This document shows positions 15,745 to 24,287 of a stretch of 38,815 nt of DNA, in pieces (the first letter of the stretch is position 1; each line of letters opens with the position of its first letter). The stretch spans positions 1-38,815 of the forward strand of contig JAFAGM010000032.1 in assembly GCA_023422775.1 (NCBI GenBank). The letters are read 5' to 3'. The DNA is from Pseudomonadota bacterium. Lineage in GTDB: Bacteria; Pseudomonadota; Alphaproteobacteria; Rhizobiales; Xanthobacteraceae. Under the pieces are notes generated by a model. It was given only the letters and a program-made list of their open reading frames with translations. It made no database searches and was not told the DNA's origin. Made by a program: the position numbers and the translations under genes.

Positions 15745-17001
15745 ATGGAACTCACGCCCCGCCTGCGCCTGATGAACTGGCTGGTCAGCCAGGGCCTTAC
15801 GGGCATGTCCGAGAATGACCTGATCCGCGGCTTCTGCGAGCGCTGCCGCACCGAGGGCCTTCCGGTGTCGCGCGGGATGGTCTTCATCGATACGCTGCAC
15901 CCGATCTTCGAGGGGCGCGGCTTTCGCTGGAACGACGCCGAGACCAACGAGAGCGACGTCTTCGAATATGGTTCGACCAACGAGGGCGAAGCCGCTGAGG
16001 CTTGGCGCAGCTCGATCTTCTATCACATGCTCGAAACCGGCCACGAGGAACTGCCGCTCGACCTCGTCAGCGGCACCAACAACTTCAAGTTCATGGGAGA
16101 ACTCGCCGAGAAGGGCCACAAGCATCTGGTGGCCTATACGCACCGGTTCGGCGAGGCCGGCACCATGGGACAGATGGACTGCGTCTATTCCTACTGGGTG
16201 ACGCGGCGTGAAGAGGGCTTTGGCGCGCAGGGGCTGGAGGCGCTGCGCGATCTGGTGCCGGTGCTGGGGCTGGCGATCAAGACCGCGGCGCAGGCCGACA
16301 TCGCCAAGACGCTGGGCCGGGTCTATCTCGGGCGCGACGCGGCCGAGCAGGTGCTGCGCGGGCGGATCGCGCGAGGCATCACCGAGCGCATCAACACCGT
16401 GCTATGGTTCTCCGACCTGCGCGGCTCGACCGCGATCAGCGAGAGCATCGAGCCGGACGAGATCATCCCGTTCCTCAACGACTACGCGCAGGCCTCGATC
16501 GACGCCATCCATGAAGCCGGCGGCGAGGTGCTGAAGCTGATCGGCGACGGCGTGCTGGCGATGTTCACCAACGAGAACCTGGCGGCGGCCCGGCGCGCCG
16601 CGCTCGCCGCCGAACATCGTTTTCGCCGCAACATGCGCGCGCTCAACAGCCGCCGCACCGGCGAGAACCGCCCGGTGACGACGGCCCATGTCGGCCTGCA
16701 TGTCGGCGAGGTGTTTTACGGCAATATCGGCAGCGACGACCGGCTCGATTTCACCGTGGTGGGGCCTGCCGTCAACGAGGTCAGCCGCATCGCCTCGATG
16801 TGCCGCTCGGTCGATCGGGAGTTGCTGATGTCGTCGGCGTTCCGCTCGGGGCTCGACGCGGCGGGACGGAACTATCTGGTTTCCACCGGCCGCTTCGCGC
16901 TCCGCGGCATCCGCCGCGCGCAGGATCTCTACACGCTCGATCCGGACATTACCGCCGACGAGGTCGTGGGCGGGAAGTACGAGCGGTATCTGGCGTCCTG
17001 A
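15745..17001 (+). CDS. Class III adenylate/guanylate cyclase with unassigned N-terminal domain
   Basis: Makes cAMP (or cGMP) from a nucleoside triphosphate. The C-terminal half (about 215-400) is a class III cyclase catalytic domain: VLWFSDLRGSTAISE (metal Asp224), LKLIGDGVLAMF (metal Asp268), HVGLHVGEVFYGNIGSDDRLDFTVVGPAVNEVSRI (transition-state Asn/Arg region). The N-terminal 200 residues (WLVSQGLTGMSENDLIRGFCERCRTEGLP, WRSSIFYHMLETGHEELPLDL) contain no membrane segment and look like a cytosolic sensory domain common in rhizobial cyclases. I cannot name its ligand. A coupling helix around residues 160-205 precedes the cyclase. Rhizobia carry many such cyclases, so this is one paralogue of a large set. 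Confidence 0.88.
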   Translation: MELTPRLRLMNWLVSQGLTGMSENDLIRGFCERCRTEGLPVSRGMVFIDTLHPIFEGRGFRWNDAETNESDVFEYGSTNEGEAAEAWRSSIFYHMLETGHEELPLDLVSGTNNFKFMGELAEKGHKHLVAYTHRFGEAGTMGQMDCVYSYWVTRREEGFGAQGLEALRDLVPVLGLAIKTAAQADIAKTLGRVYLGRDAAEQVLRGRIARGITERINTVLWFSDLRGSTAISESIEPDEIIPFLNDYAQASIDAIHEAGGEVLKLIGDGVLAMFTNENLAAARRAALAAEHRFRRNMRALNSRRTGENRPVTTAHVGLHVGEVFYGNIGSDDRLDFTVVGPAVNEVSRIASMCRSVDRELLMSSAFRSGLDAAGRNYLVSTGRFALRGIRRAQDLYTLDPDITADEVVGGKYERYLAS

Positions 17002-17089
17002 CCCGGCTTGATTCATATCAAGGCGCGGTGGCCCGGCTTCCGTCTCAACTCCTGCCGCACGACCGGTGCGACGGGAAAAGGTGGTCAGC

Positions 17090-17305
17090 ATGTCCGCAAC
17101 CGAAATAGCGACACGTCATTTTTCCGCGGCCGTTGCCGAGGCGGAAGCCGCCGGGCAGGGGGCCGACGCCATATGCCGCGCGATGCTGGGCCTCGTGGTC
17201 AGCAAATATCTGGAGAGCCGAGGCGTGTCCGACGTTCAGTCGGAGCTGCGCTTCGTCGCCGAGAACTGCGATCCCGATACCGACTTCATGTTCATGCGGC
17301 CCTAG
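17090..17305 (+). CDS. Small hypothetical protein
   Basis: Encodes 71 residues, MSATEIATRHFSAAVAEAEA to DTDFMFMRP. It is a mainly helical, acidic soluble protein with no signal peptide. AGGTGG lies 6 nt before the ATG at 17090; an in-phase ATG at 17066 would add eight residues with a poorer ribosome site. It follows the cyclase gene by 88 nt and is convergent with the histidine kinase gene. No known domain was recognised. The good ribosome site and codon use support a genuine small gene. Confidence 0.6.
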   Translation: MSATEIATRHFSAAVAEAEAAGQGADAICRAMLGLVVSKYLESRGVSDVQSELRFVAENCDPDTDFMFMRP

Positions 17306-17415
17306 CTGCGCGGAATCGCAGCGTGTAGAGCCCGACGGCCGCAAGCGAAAATACCGTCAGCACCACGCCGAGCGCGAACAGGGCGTTGGCAGAGATCGTG
17401 GCGGCGGAGGTTGAG

Positions 17416-18795
17416 CTAGGAGGCAGAAATGATCGCCGAATCCTTGCGTGCAGATGCGCCTCCGGAGAGAGGCGGACGCGTTGGCGTCGATTTCGCCGGG
17501 ACCAGCGGTATTTCGACGGTCGCCGTGACGCCTGCGGCATCATTGCGATTCCTGATGTCGATGCGTGCGCCGCTCCGGTCCGCTGCTGACTTGGCGATCG
17601 CCAGTCCAAGTCCGGTGCCATCGATGTCGATTGGGGCCGCCCGGAAGAAGCGGTCGTAAATCTGCGGCAACGCCGTTTCGGGAATTCCGCAGCCATTGTC
17701 CGTGACCTTGATGGCGAAGGTATCCACCCCTTGTTTCCCTTCGATATGCACCAGCCCACCCGGGCTGGTATAGCGGACTGCGTTGTCGAGAAGATTGGAG
17801 AGGACGAGGTTGATCTCGGCCGCCTTGACCGTGATCGGAGCGTTGCCCTGCACGTCGGTAACGAGCCGGATCCCTTTCGCTTCGGCGACGGGGGCGATGG
17901 CCGCAACGATCAGTCCTACGAGAACGCTGGCCTGTATGGTTTCCGCATCGCTTTCCATCGACGAGTCCGCCCGTGTCATCGTCAGTAGCTGATTGACCGA
18001 ATAGGTCGCGCGCCTGACGCCGTTCTGGAGATCCTGGGCGACTTCCCGCGCCCCGCCTGCCAGTTCCTGCGCCCGCAAATTGTCTGTCTGGATCTGAAGG
18101 GCCGCGAGCGGCGTGCGTAGTTCGTGCGCGGCGTCGGACACAAATCGACGCTGGACATCCAATGCGTGCTGATGCCGTTCGATCAAAGAGTTCATGGCGC
18201 TCACCAGCGGGACGATTTCCTGGGGAACGGCTGCGAGGCTCAAACTGTCTTTGGCTTCGGCGCTTCGCCGGCCGATATCCGTCGACAAATCGCCGAGGCC
18301 GGAAAGCACCCGCCTGACGGCCCAGCCGATCAGGAGCCATGCCAGCGGAGTCGAGGCAAGCAAGGGAAGCACGGCGCCCGCAGCCGCGTACGCCGCGACT
18401 TCCTCGCGCGCGCTCCACCGCTGTGAGATCTGGATGGCATGCCTTGAATCCTGCGCGCGGAATACCCGGAAGCGTACGCCGTCCTGAGTTACGTCGGAAT
18501 AACCCAGCTCTCGTTGGTAGGGGATGTCGAACGAGGGTCCGGAGCGATGCACCGGTAACCCGCCCAGATCCCAGACCTGCACCACCAGTTGATCTTCGAG
18601 TTCGGCATCTATACGAGGCTGAATATCATCCCGGAACAAAAGGCCGGCGGTGAGGGCGACTTCCTGCAGTGCGTTGTCCTGAAAGCTGTTGACCTCATAC
18701 TTGACGAAATAATATGAGGTAACGGCCGCGGCCACGCTGACCGCCACGAGAAGAATCGTCACGTAGACCATGACTGCGCGCCGCAGGGATTTCAC
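17416..18795 (-). CDS. Sensor histidine kinase (QseC/PmrB-like)
   Basis: Membrane sensor kinase of the two-component pair with the response regulator immediately upstream. The 459 residues show TM1 (about 8-30, VMVYVTILLVAVSVAAAVTSYYF), a periplasmic domain of about 100 residues, TM2 (about 134-158), a HAMP-like linker, and the H-box DAAHELRTPLAAL (His224). These are followed by NLVLSNLLDNAVRYT (N box), VTDNGCGIP (G1) and GTGLGLAIAKS (G2). The start is a GTG overlapping the regulator stop (GTGA), so the pair is translationally coupled. The reading frame continues upstream, but only as a shadow of the regulator. The short periplasmic domain and family signature resemble QseC/PmrB/TctE-type sensors of metals or organic acids; the actual signal is unknown. 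Confidence 0.9.
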   Translation of the reverse strand: MKSLRRAVMVYVTILLVAVSVAAAVTSYYFVKYEVNSFQDNALQEVALTAGLLFRDDIQPRIDAELEDQLVVQVWDLGGLPVHRSGPSFDIPYQRELGYSDVTQDGVRFRVFRAQDSRHAIQISQRWSAREEVAAYAAAGAVLPLLASTPLAWLLIGWAVRRVLSGLGDLSTDIGRRSAEAKDSLSLAAVPQEIVPLVSAMNSLIERHQHALDVQRRFVSDAAHELRTPLAALQIQTDNLRAQELAGGAREVAQDLQNGVRRATYSVNQLLTMTRADSSMESDAETIQASVLVGLIVAAIAPVAEAKGIRLVTDVQGNAPITVKAAEINLVLSNLLDNAVRYTSPGGLVHIEGKQGVDTFAIKVTDNGCGIPETALPQIYDRFFRAAPIDIDGTGLGLAIAKSAADRSGARIDIRNRNDAAGVTATVEIPLVPAKSTPTRPPLSGGASARKDSAIISAS

Positions 18796-19457
18796 CGCTG
18801 TTCCTTCGTTACCATCCAGCCTGTGCCGCGGACGTTGTGCACGATATCCTTGCCGAACTTCTTGCGTAAACCGTGGATCAGGACATCGATCGCATTGCTT
18901 TGGACTTCCTCGCCCCAGCCATAGATGCGGGTCTCGAGCTGCGCGCGTGACAGAATTCGACCGGGCCGTTCCATCAGCGCGTAGAGCACTGAGAACTCCC
19001 GTCCTGAAAGCACGTATTGGAGATCGCGAAAGGTCGCAATCCGGCTGGCGGGATCGAGCGTGACTTCGGCGCTCTTCAACAGCGTGAACGCCTGGTCGTT
19101 GGCGCGACGCATCACCGCCCGCATGCGCGCGAGCAGCACCGGCAACTCGAACGGTTTCACGAGGTAGTCGTCGGCGCCGAGATCGAGCCCGGCAATCACG
19201 TCCTTGGATGCGTCGCGCGCGGTGATGATGAGAACCGGCGTCCTGGCCCCGGCTTGCCGGACCTCCTTGAGCACTTCCAGCCCCGACATCTTCGGCAGAC
19301 CGATATCGATGAGGGCAGCGGAATATTCGGCTTGCTTCAAGGCGGCGAAACCATCGGCGCCGTTTCGGGTCCAATCTACGGTGATGCCGTTATCGTTCAA
19401 TCCGCGGGCAAGCGCCTTGCCGAACATGCCGTCATCTTCGATCAGCAAGATTCGCAT
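18792..19457 (-). CDS. OmpR-family response regulator (QseB/PmrA/TctD-like)
   Basis: The 221 residues are a receiver plus winged-helix DNA-binding output. The receiver starts MRILLIEDDGMFGKALARGL, with acidic pocket Glu7/Asp8/Asp9, phospho-acceptor Asp51 (ALIDIGLPKMSG), and Lys101 (DDYLVKPFELP). The output domain covers about 125-219, with SGREFSVLYALMERPGRILSR and VDVLIHGLRKKFGKDIVHNVRGTGWM-like spacing typical of the OmpR group. It precedes and overlaps the kinase gene by 4 nt. It is divergent from the TonB-dependent receptor; a CTAATTC direct-repeat array in the 319-nt gap is a plausible binding site. Confidence 0.93.
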   Translation of the reverse strand: MRILLIEDDGMFGKALARGLNDNGITVDWTRNGADGFAALKQAEYSAALIDIGLPKMSGLEVLKEVRQAGARTPVLIITARDASKDVIAGLDLGADDYLVKPFELPVLLARMRAVMRRANDQAFTLLKSAEVTLDPASRIATFRDLQYVLSGREFSVLYALMERPGRILSRAQLETRIYGWGEEVQSNAIDVLIHGLRKKFGKDIVHNVRGTGWMVTKEQR

Positions 19458-19661
19458 TCTTACCCGTGGCTCGCGTCTGATAATAAATTGGATGGAAATG
19501 AATGCGGCTATCCATCGGCTTTTGTTGAGCAGCGGACCGTTACGGTCAAGCTTCGCGCAGACCAGATATTTAGAAGAGTTTTAAACTGGCCGGCTGCACT
19601 TCAATGGTTTTGTGGTTCCTTCGACACAGCATCGTCGCGAAGTCACGTGTCTCGACCGATT

Positions 19662-19690
19662 CTAATTCCGATCTAATTCTGGGCTAATTC
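19662..19690 (+). promoter_or_regulatory. Triple CTAATTC direct repeat, candidate response-regulator box
   Basis: CTAATTC occurs exactly three times, at 19662-19668, 19673-19679 and 19684-19690: a 7-bp unit plus 4-bp spacers, giving an 11-bp period. OmpR-family regulators of the PmrA/QseB kind bind head-to-tail half-sites with this 11-bp spacing (known for CTTAA-type boxes). The array lies 87 nt upstream of the receptor start and between it and the divergent two-component genes. The rest of the 19458-19776 gap shows no gene. Confidence 0.6.
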
Positions 19691-19776
19691 TTCAACCTGC
19701 AAATGCCCCGCGTGTTTCTGGGTGGAACACGCAAGCCGCCGCGATCAACCGGCGGGCACAACGCAGGGGCGTGAAA

Positions 19777-22089
19777 ATGACTTTTTCGAACAACATTGCG
19801 GCGCGTGGCTCCCGTTGGGGCAGGAACCTTCTGGCTTCGACAAGTATGGTTGCGGTCGGCATCACATGGCTATCCGCCTCCGGCCCCGTTTTCGCGCAGC
19901 AATCCGGTGGCGCGGCGCTGCCGCCTGTCACCGTCACGGCGCCGGGCGCCGCTCCGCGGGTGCGCCAGGCGCCGTCGCCGCGGACGACCAGCACACGGGC
20001 AGCACGGCCGCGTCCCGCCGCCCAGGCCCAGCCGGCGAAGCAGCCGCCCAGCGTCAACAGCCAGAGTGCCCGGACCGGACAGGTGGGCTACATCACCAAC
20101 AGCGTCACCAGCGCCACCAAAACCAACACGCCGCTGATCGACGTTCCGCAGTCAGTCACCGTTTTGACCAAGGACTTCATCAGGGACCAGGCCTTCACGT
20201 CGATCGGCGAAGCCACCCGCTATGTCCCCGGAGTGATCTATCATCAGGGAGAATCGCACCGCGACGACCTCGTCATCCGTGGCCAGCGCAGCAATGCGGA
20301 CTTCTTCACCAACGGCATCCGTGACGACGTCCAGTACTTCCGCGATTTCTATAACTTGCAGCGTCTTGAGGTCCTGAAGGGGCCCAACGCGATGATCTTC
20401 GGGCGCGGCGGCGGTGGCGGTGTCGTCAATCGCGTGCTCAAGGAGGCCGACGGCGTCACCATTCGCGAGGTGACGTTCGGCGGCAATTCCTATCCGGGCG
20501 CACGCGTGACTACGGATATCGGCCAGGCGGTCAACGAGAACTGGGCCTTCCGGTTCAATGCGATGTACGAGAACACCAACAGCTACCGTGATTTCGTCGG
20601 CCTGGACCGTTGGGCGATCAATCCGACTGCGACCTTTGCGCCAAACGACACCACGACGGTCAAGCTGAGCTACGAGCATCTTCATGACCATCGCACGGTC
20701 GATCGCGGCATCCCGTCGCAACTCCGGCCTGGCGGCTTGCTCCCGCAGTATCCCTACCAGACCTCGCCTTCGACTTATTTCGGCAATCCGAATCTCAGCT
20801 ACGCACTGGCGGACGTGGATATCGGAAATGCCGTGATCGAACATGATTTTGAGAACGGCCTCACCGTCAAGAACGCAACGCAGGTGGCCAAATACGACAA
20901 GTTCTATCAGAATATCTATCCCGGCGGCCCCGTTAATGTCGCCGGCACCTCCGTGAACCTGAGCGCGTACAACAACGAGACTGACCGGCAGAATCTCTTC
21001 AACCAGACCGACTTCACATACAGGTTCGGCACCGGCCCGGTTCGCCATACCGTCGTCTTCGGCGGTGAAGTCGGCCGCCAGACCGGCCTTGCGTTCCGTC
21101 AGGATGGCTTCTTTCCCGGCAATGCGACGACGTTCGCCGTCAATCCTCGCAACCCCACCACGTTCGTGCCGGTGACGTTTCGGAACACCGCGGGCAACGC
21201 CAATAACACCTACAGGCTCAATCTCGGTGCAGTCTACGTCCAGGACCAGATCGAGATCACCCGCTACCTGCAGATCATCGGCGGTCTACGATTCGACCAT
21301 TTCGACCTGTCGTCAACCGACCGGCGGTCATTCATCACCAGCGCGCGCGTTGACGATCTGGTGTCGCCGCGCCTGGGCGTCGTGCTGAAGCCTGTTGAGA
21401 ATGTTTCGATCTATGGCAGCTACAGCGTGTCCTACCTGCCCGGCGCCGGCGATCAGTTCAGCACCCTGAGCAGCACGACACCGACGACCGCTACTGTTCT
21501 GCTGGTTCCGGAGAAATTCGAGAATCGCGAGATCGGGTTGAAATGGGACATCTTCCCGCGCCTGCAATTCCAGACCGCGGTTTACGACCTCGACCGGACC
21601 AATACCCGATTCCAGAATCCGAACGTTGCCGGCATCTTCCAGACCGGCTCGTCCAACACCAAGGGCTTCGAGGCCAGTCTCGCCGGCTACGTGACCGATG
21701 ATTGGCAGGTCACCGGCGGTTATGCCTATACGGATGCCCGGATCACCAGCCCCACGTCCGGCACCATCGTCACGGGCAACCGTGTCGGCCTCGTGCCTTT
21801 CAACACGTTCTCGCTCTGGAACAGGTATCAGTTCAATCCGATGTGGGCGGCGGGCCTGGGTGTCATCCACTACACCAACTTCTTTGCCTCGTCCGATGAC
21901 ACGGTGCTGTTGCCGGAGTTCACCCGCGTCGACGCCGCGATCTTCTTCCGGCTCAACAATATGTGGCGGGCCCAGCTGAACATCGAGAACCTGTTCGACC
22001 GGCGTTACATCGCGACCGCCGACGGCAACAACAACATCACGCCTGGTTCGCCAAGGGTATTCCGCCTTTCCGCGACTGCCAATTTCTAG
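19777..22089 (+). CDS. TonB-dependent siderophore receptor (FcuA/Fiu-like)
   Basis: Outer-membrane gated channel importing ferric siderophores with TonB energy. The 770 residues have a signal peptide (about 1-40, ending GPVFAQQS), a TonB-box-like LPPVTVTA, and an unusual Pro/Arg/Ala-rich linker (about 50-85). The plug domain follows (TPLIDVPQSVTVLTKDFI, YVPGVIYHQGE, VIRGQRSNADFFTNGIRDD, LEVLKGPNAMIFGRGGGGGVVNRV). A long barrel ends in the sorting signature RVFRLSATANF with terminal Phe. The ATG at 19777 is chosen because AGGGG (19765-19769) is 7 nt upstream; a GTG at 19771 would be only one base from that site. A terminator follows at 22100. Regulation by the adjacent two-component pair is suggested by the repeat array. 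Confidence 0.92.
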   Translation: MTFSNNIAARGSRWGRNLLASTSMVAVGITWLSASGPVFAQQSGGAALPPVTVTAPGAAPRVRQAPSPRTTSTRAARPRPAAQAQPAKQPPSVNSQSARTGQVGYITNSVTSATKTNTPLIDVPQSVTVLTKDFIRDQAFTSIGEATRYVPGVIYHQGESHRDDLVIRGQRSNADFFTNGIRDDVQYFRDFYNLQRLEVLKGPNAMIFGRGGGGGVVNRVLKEADGVTIREVTFGGNSYPGARVTTDIGQAVNENWAFRFNAMYENTNSYRDFVGLDRWAINPTATFAPNDTTTVKLSYEHLHDHRTVDRGIPSQLRPGGLLPQYPYQTSPSTYFGNPNLSYALADVDIGNAVIEHDFENGLTVKNATQVAKYDKFYQNIYPGGPVNVAGTSVNLSAYNNETDRQNLFNQTDFTYRFGTGPVRHTVVFGGEVGRQTGLAFRQDGFFPGNATTFAVNPRNPTTFVPVTFRNTAGNANNTYRLNLGAVYVQDQIEITRYLQIIGGLRFDHFDLSSTDRRSFITSARVDDLVSPRLGVVLKPVENVSIYGSYSVSYLPGAGDQFSTLSSTTPTTATVLLVPEKFENREIGLKWDIFPRLQFQTAVYDLDRTNTRFQNPNVAGIFQTGSSNTKGFEASLAGYVTDDWQVTGGYAYTDARITSPTSGTIVTGNRVGLVPFNTFSLWNRYQFNPMWAAGLGVIHYTNFFASSDDTVLLPEFTRVDAAIFFRLNNMWRAQLNIENLFDRRYIATADGNNNITPGSPRVFRLSATANF

Positions 22090-22099
22090 ACGTTCCGTC

Positions 22100-22141
22100 G
22101 AGGGCCGCGGGCGGGAACGGTCGTCCGTGGCCCTCTTTGTT
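22100..22141 (+). terminator. Rho-independent terminator after the TonB receptor gene
   Basis: GAGGGCCGCGGGCG (22100-22113) pairs with CGTCCGTGGCCCTC (22122-22135), a 14-bp stem with two G-T wobbles and an 8-nt loop, followed by TTTGTT. It lies 11 nt after the receptor stop codon and should separate the receptor from the two small genes downstream. Confidence 0.8.
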
Positions 22142-22186
22142 GCGAAGTGAAAGCCTTGCGTCAAAAGCCGAGGGACCGACTTCATC

Positions 22187-22534
22187 ATGATAGATGTATC
22201 GACGGCTGCTGCTGATCGCTTCTCTGCAGAAGTCTGTGACGCGATCGCGGATATCAACGAGGAGTTCGATTGCGGCAAGCCGCAACGCCGCGTGCTCGAG
22301 CGGATTGAAATGACGCTGGATCAGGTTCCTGACAAAACGCTGCGTCGTTTGGCGACGCTCGACGAGGCGATGGGCGGCGCGGTTGCCGCGATGCTTCGGG
22401 CGAGGCTGCTGTTGGCCGTTGCCGGGTCACGAGAAACGCTGGATGCGGCCACGTTCTTCGCCGAACTCCAGGCCGTATCGGATCGGATCGTGAGCGCACC
22501 AACTGAGCCAATGCATGCTTTCGTGGCCTCTTGA
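22187..22534 (+). CDS. Small helical hypothetical protein
   Basis: Encodes 115 residues, MIDVSTAAADRFSAEVCDAI onward. It is almost wholly alpha-helical by composition, acidic at the N terminus (ADINEEFDCG), with a hydrophobic helix AVAAMLRARLLLAVAG that is too charged to be a clear membrane span. No enzyme motif was recognised. AGGGA lies 11 nt upstream of the ATG. It follows the receptor terminator by 46 nt and is followed by another small gene 48 nt later, so the two may form an operon separate from the receptor. Confidence 0.6.
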   Translation: MIDVSTAAADRFSAEVCDAIADINEEFDCGKPQRRVLERIEMTLDQVPDKTLRRLATLDEAMGGAVAAMLRARLLLAVAGSRETLDAATFFAELQAVSDRIVSAPTEPMHAFVAS

Positions 22535-22582
22535 ACCCGAGCGGGCTGCAGGTCGGGCAACAACACGAGTGATGGGGAAGAA

Positions 22583-22993
22583 ATGTTCCAGCCAAGGCTT
22601 CGCGGATACGAACGGTCGAGACTCGAATTGCCATCGTTCGTGGTCGACCAAATCCTAGCTTCTGATTACGCCAAACTGGTTGCGCGAAAGAGATCGGTGC
22701 GCAGGGCGTTGTTTCCGCAGATCGTATCCCTGCACACCAGGAGAGATCTTGGCGAGATAACCGGGCTCGGCCCCGCTTCCATCCGCAAGATCGAAATCTG
22801 GCTGGCTCAGTTGGACACGCGGCTCAGAAATCCAAACGAAAGTATTGATACGGTTATCTGCCGGTTCAGGCCGCGGAGTTTGTCCCGGTTTGACGCGCAG
22901 CCTCCCTTCCTCTCATCGAGCAAGGCAAAATGGAGGCGTAGCGGGCATGTCGAAAACGCCGATGCTGGAATCGGCGTTGCAGCCGGGTTTTGA
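22583..22993 (+). CDS. Hypothetical protein with helix-hairpin-helix-like motif
   Basis: Encodes 136 residues. The middle portion reads RRDLGEITGLGPASIRKIEIWL, where LGEITGLGPASIRKI has the hGhGxxxh pattern of a helix-hairpin-helix DNA-binding element (glycines at GLG, followed by an amphipathic helix). The N-terminal third is basic (LVARKRSVRRALFPQ), and the C-terminal 40 residues are low in structure and may not be conserved. GGGGAAG lies just before the ATG. It is probably cotranscribed with the preceding small gene. A role in nucleic-acid binding is an inference from one motif only. Confidence 0.55.
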   Translation: MFQPRLRGYERSRLELPSFVVDQILASDYAKLVARKRSVRRALFPQIVSLHTRRDLGEITGLGPASIRKIEIWLAQLDTRLRNPNESIDTVICRFRPRSLSRFDAQPPFLSSSKAKWRRSGHVENADAGIGVAAGF

Positions 22994-23042
22994 CTCAAGG
23001 GCCGCATGCTTTGGTCGCAACCGCGACCGCGGGCGCAGCCTG

Positions 23043-24287
23043 TCAGCACCGCGCCGGCTCACCGATCATGTCCGGCTGGCGTGCCAGCGCGACGGCGGGC
23101 GAAAGCCAGATCACCAGCGCCTGGGCGCCGAAGATCGCCGTCGCCAGATAGAGGCAGGCCTCGGCGCTGTAGAGTCCGCCGACGATGGCGCCCAAGGCTG
23201 AACCGAGCGGCCGGGCGCCGTAGCTCATGATGTTGATCGCGGAGACGCGCCCCAGCAGCGACGGCGGCGTCACTGACTGGCGCAACGTCGTGGTCGAGAT
23301 CACCCAGAGTATCGGACCTGCGCCGAGCAGGAAGAAGCTCAGGCCTGCGAGCCACGGCGTCGGCGCGAAGGTCGTCAGCGCCATCACCGTTGCGGCGATG
23401 AAGCCCGTGACCGGGCCGAGCCCGATCACGGTGCCGAAGGCGAGCCGCTGCATCACCCGCGTTGCCGCCAGCGCGCCGACCACCATGCCGACGCCATACA
23501 TGCCGAGCGTCATGCCGACGCCGGCGGCGGACAGGCCGAGATGGCGCACGGCGTAGGGCACTAACACGGCAAGCAGCAGGAACGATGCCGTATTGAAGAT
23601 GAACTGGGTGATGAAGACCGGCCGCAGCAGCGGATGATGCAGCACGAACGCCGCGCCTTCCTTGATGTCCTGCAGGGGATGACGCCGCGGCGCCCGTGCA
23701 CGCGCCGGCTCGTAAATACCCGACAGCAGCACGACCGCGATCACCGACAGCGCCGCGGCAAAACCGAACGCGGGCGCGGCGCCGACCCATCCGACCAGCA
23801 CGCCGCCGAGCGCGGGACCGCTCGCGAAAGCAACGGTACGCGCGAGTTCGATCCGCGCGTTCGCCGCAGGCAATTGTTGTGGCGTCACCAGCGAGGGCAC
23901 CAGGGCAGGGGCCGCGACGCTGTAGGCGACCGTGCCGCAGACAGCGACGAAGCCGAGCAGCGAAAGCAGCGGCAGCGTCATCTGTCCCAACCAGATCAGC
24001 AGCAGGATTCCGGCCAGCGCCGCCGCGCGCAGCGCCTCGGAGGCCGCCATCACCCAGCGCCGTGAGATCCGGTCGGCGAGAAGTCCTGCCGGAATCGCAA
24101 ACAGGATGAAGGGTAGCGTCAGCGCGGTTTGCAGCAGGCCGGTCTGGCCTTCGCCGACCCCGAGCAGCAGCACGGCGACGATGGGCGCCGCGGCCAGCGC
24201 AATCTGCTCGGCCGATTGCGCGGCGAGGTTGGACCACGCCAGGCGGTTGAAGGTGGCGGGCAGGCGCGGCATTGCACCGGGTGACAT
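23043..24287 (-). CDS. MFS exporter (EntS/MFS_3-like)
   Basis: A 414-residue, 12-transmembrane efflux protein: FNRLAWSNLAAQSAEQIALAAAPI in TM1, then the motif A loop AIPAGLLADRISRRWVMAASE. A central cytoplasmic loop carries PRRHPLQDIKEGAAFVLHHPLLRPV, the hallmark of the EntS/MFS_3 group that includes siderophore and macrolide exporters. SPPSLLGRVSAI-like sequence (TPPSLLGRVSAINIMSYG) follows in the second half. The frame runs to 24452, but MSPGAMPRLP at 24287 is chosen: AGGGA lies upstream, and the preceding residues are charged and shadow-like. It ends 49 nt from the convergent HhH-like gene. Substrate unknown; nearby iron uptake makes a siderophore possible but unproven. Confidence 0.85.
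   Translation of the reverse strand: MSPGAMPRLPATFNRLAWSNLAAQSAEQIALAAAPIVAVLLLGVGEGQTGLLQTALTLPFILFAIPAGLLADRISRRWVMAASEALRAAALAGILLLIWLGQMTLPLLSLLGFVAVCGTVAYSVAAPALVPSLVTPQQLPAANARIELARTVAFASGPALGGVLVGWVGAAPAFGFAAALSVIAVVLLSGIYEPARARAPRRHPLQDIKEGAAFVLHHPLLRPVFITQFIFNTASFLLLAVLVPYAVRHLGLSAAGVGMTLGMYGVGMVVGALAATRVMQRLAFGTVIGLGPVTGFIAATVMALTTFAPTPWLAGLSFFLLGAGPILWVISTTTLRQSVTPPSLLGRVSAINIMSYGARPLGSALGAIVGGLYSAEACLYLATAIFGAQALVIWLSPAVALARQPDMIGEPARC

Noticed and set aside
17429..17659. Plus-strand ATG with a good AGGAGG-like site inside the histidine kinase 3' end
   Set aside because: The ribosome site is tempting, but the 76-codon product is antisense to the conserved ATP-binding region and resembles no protein.
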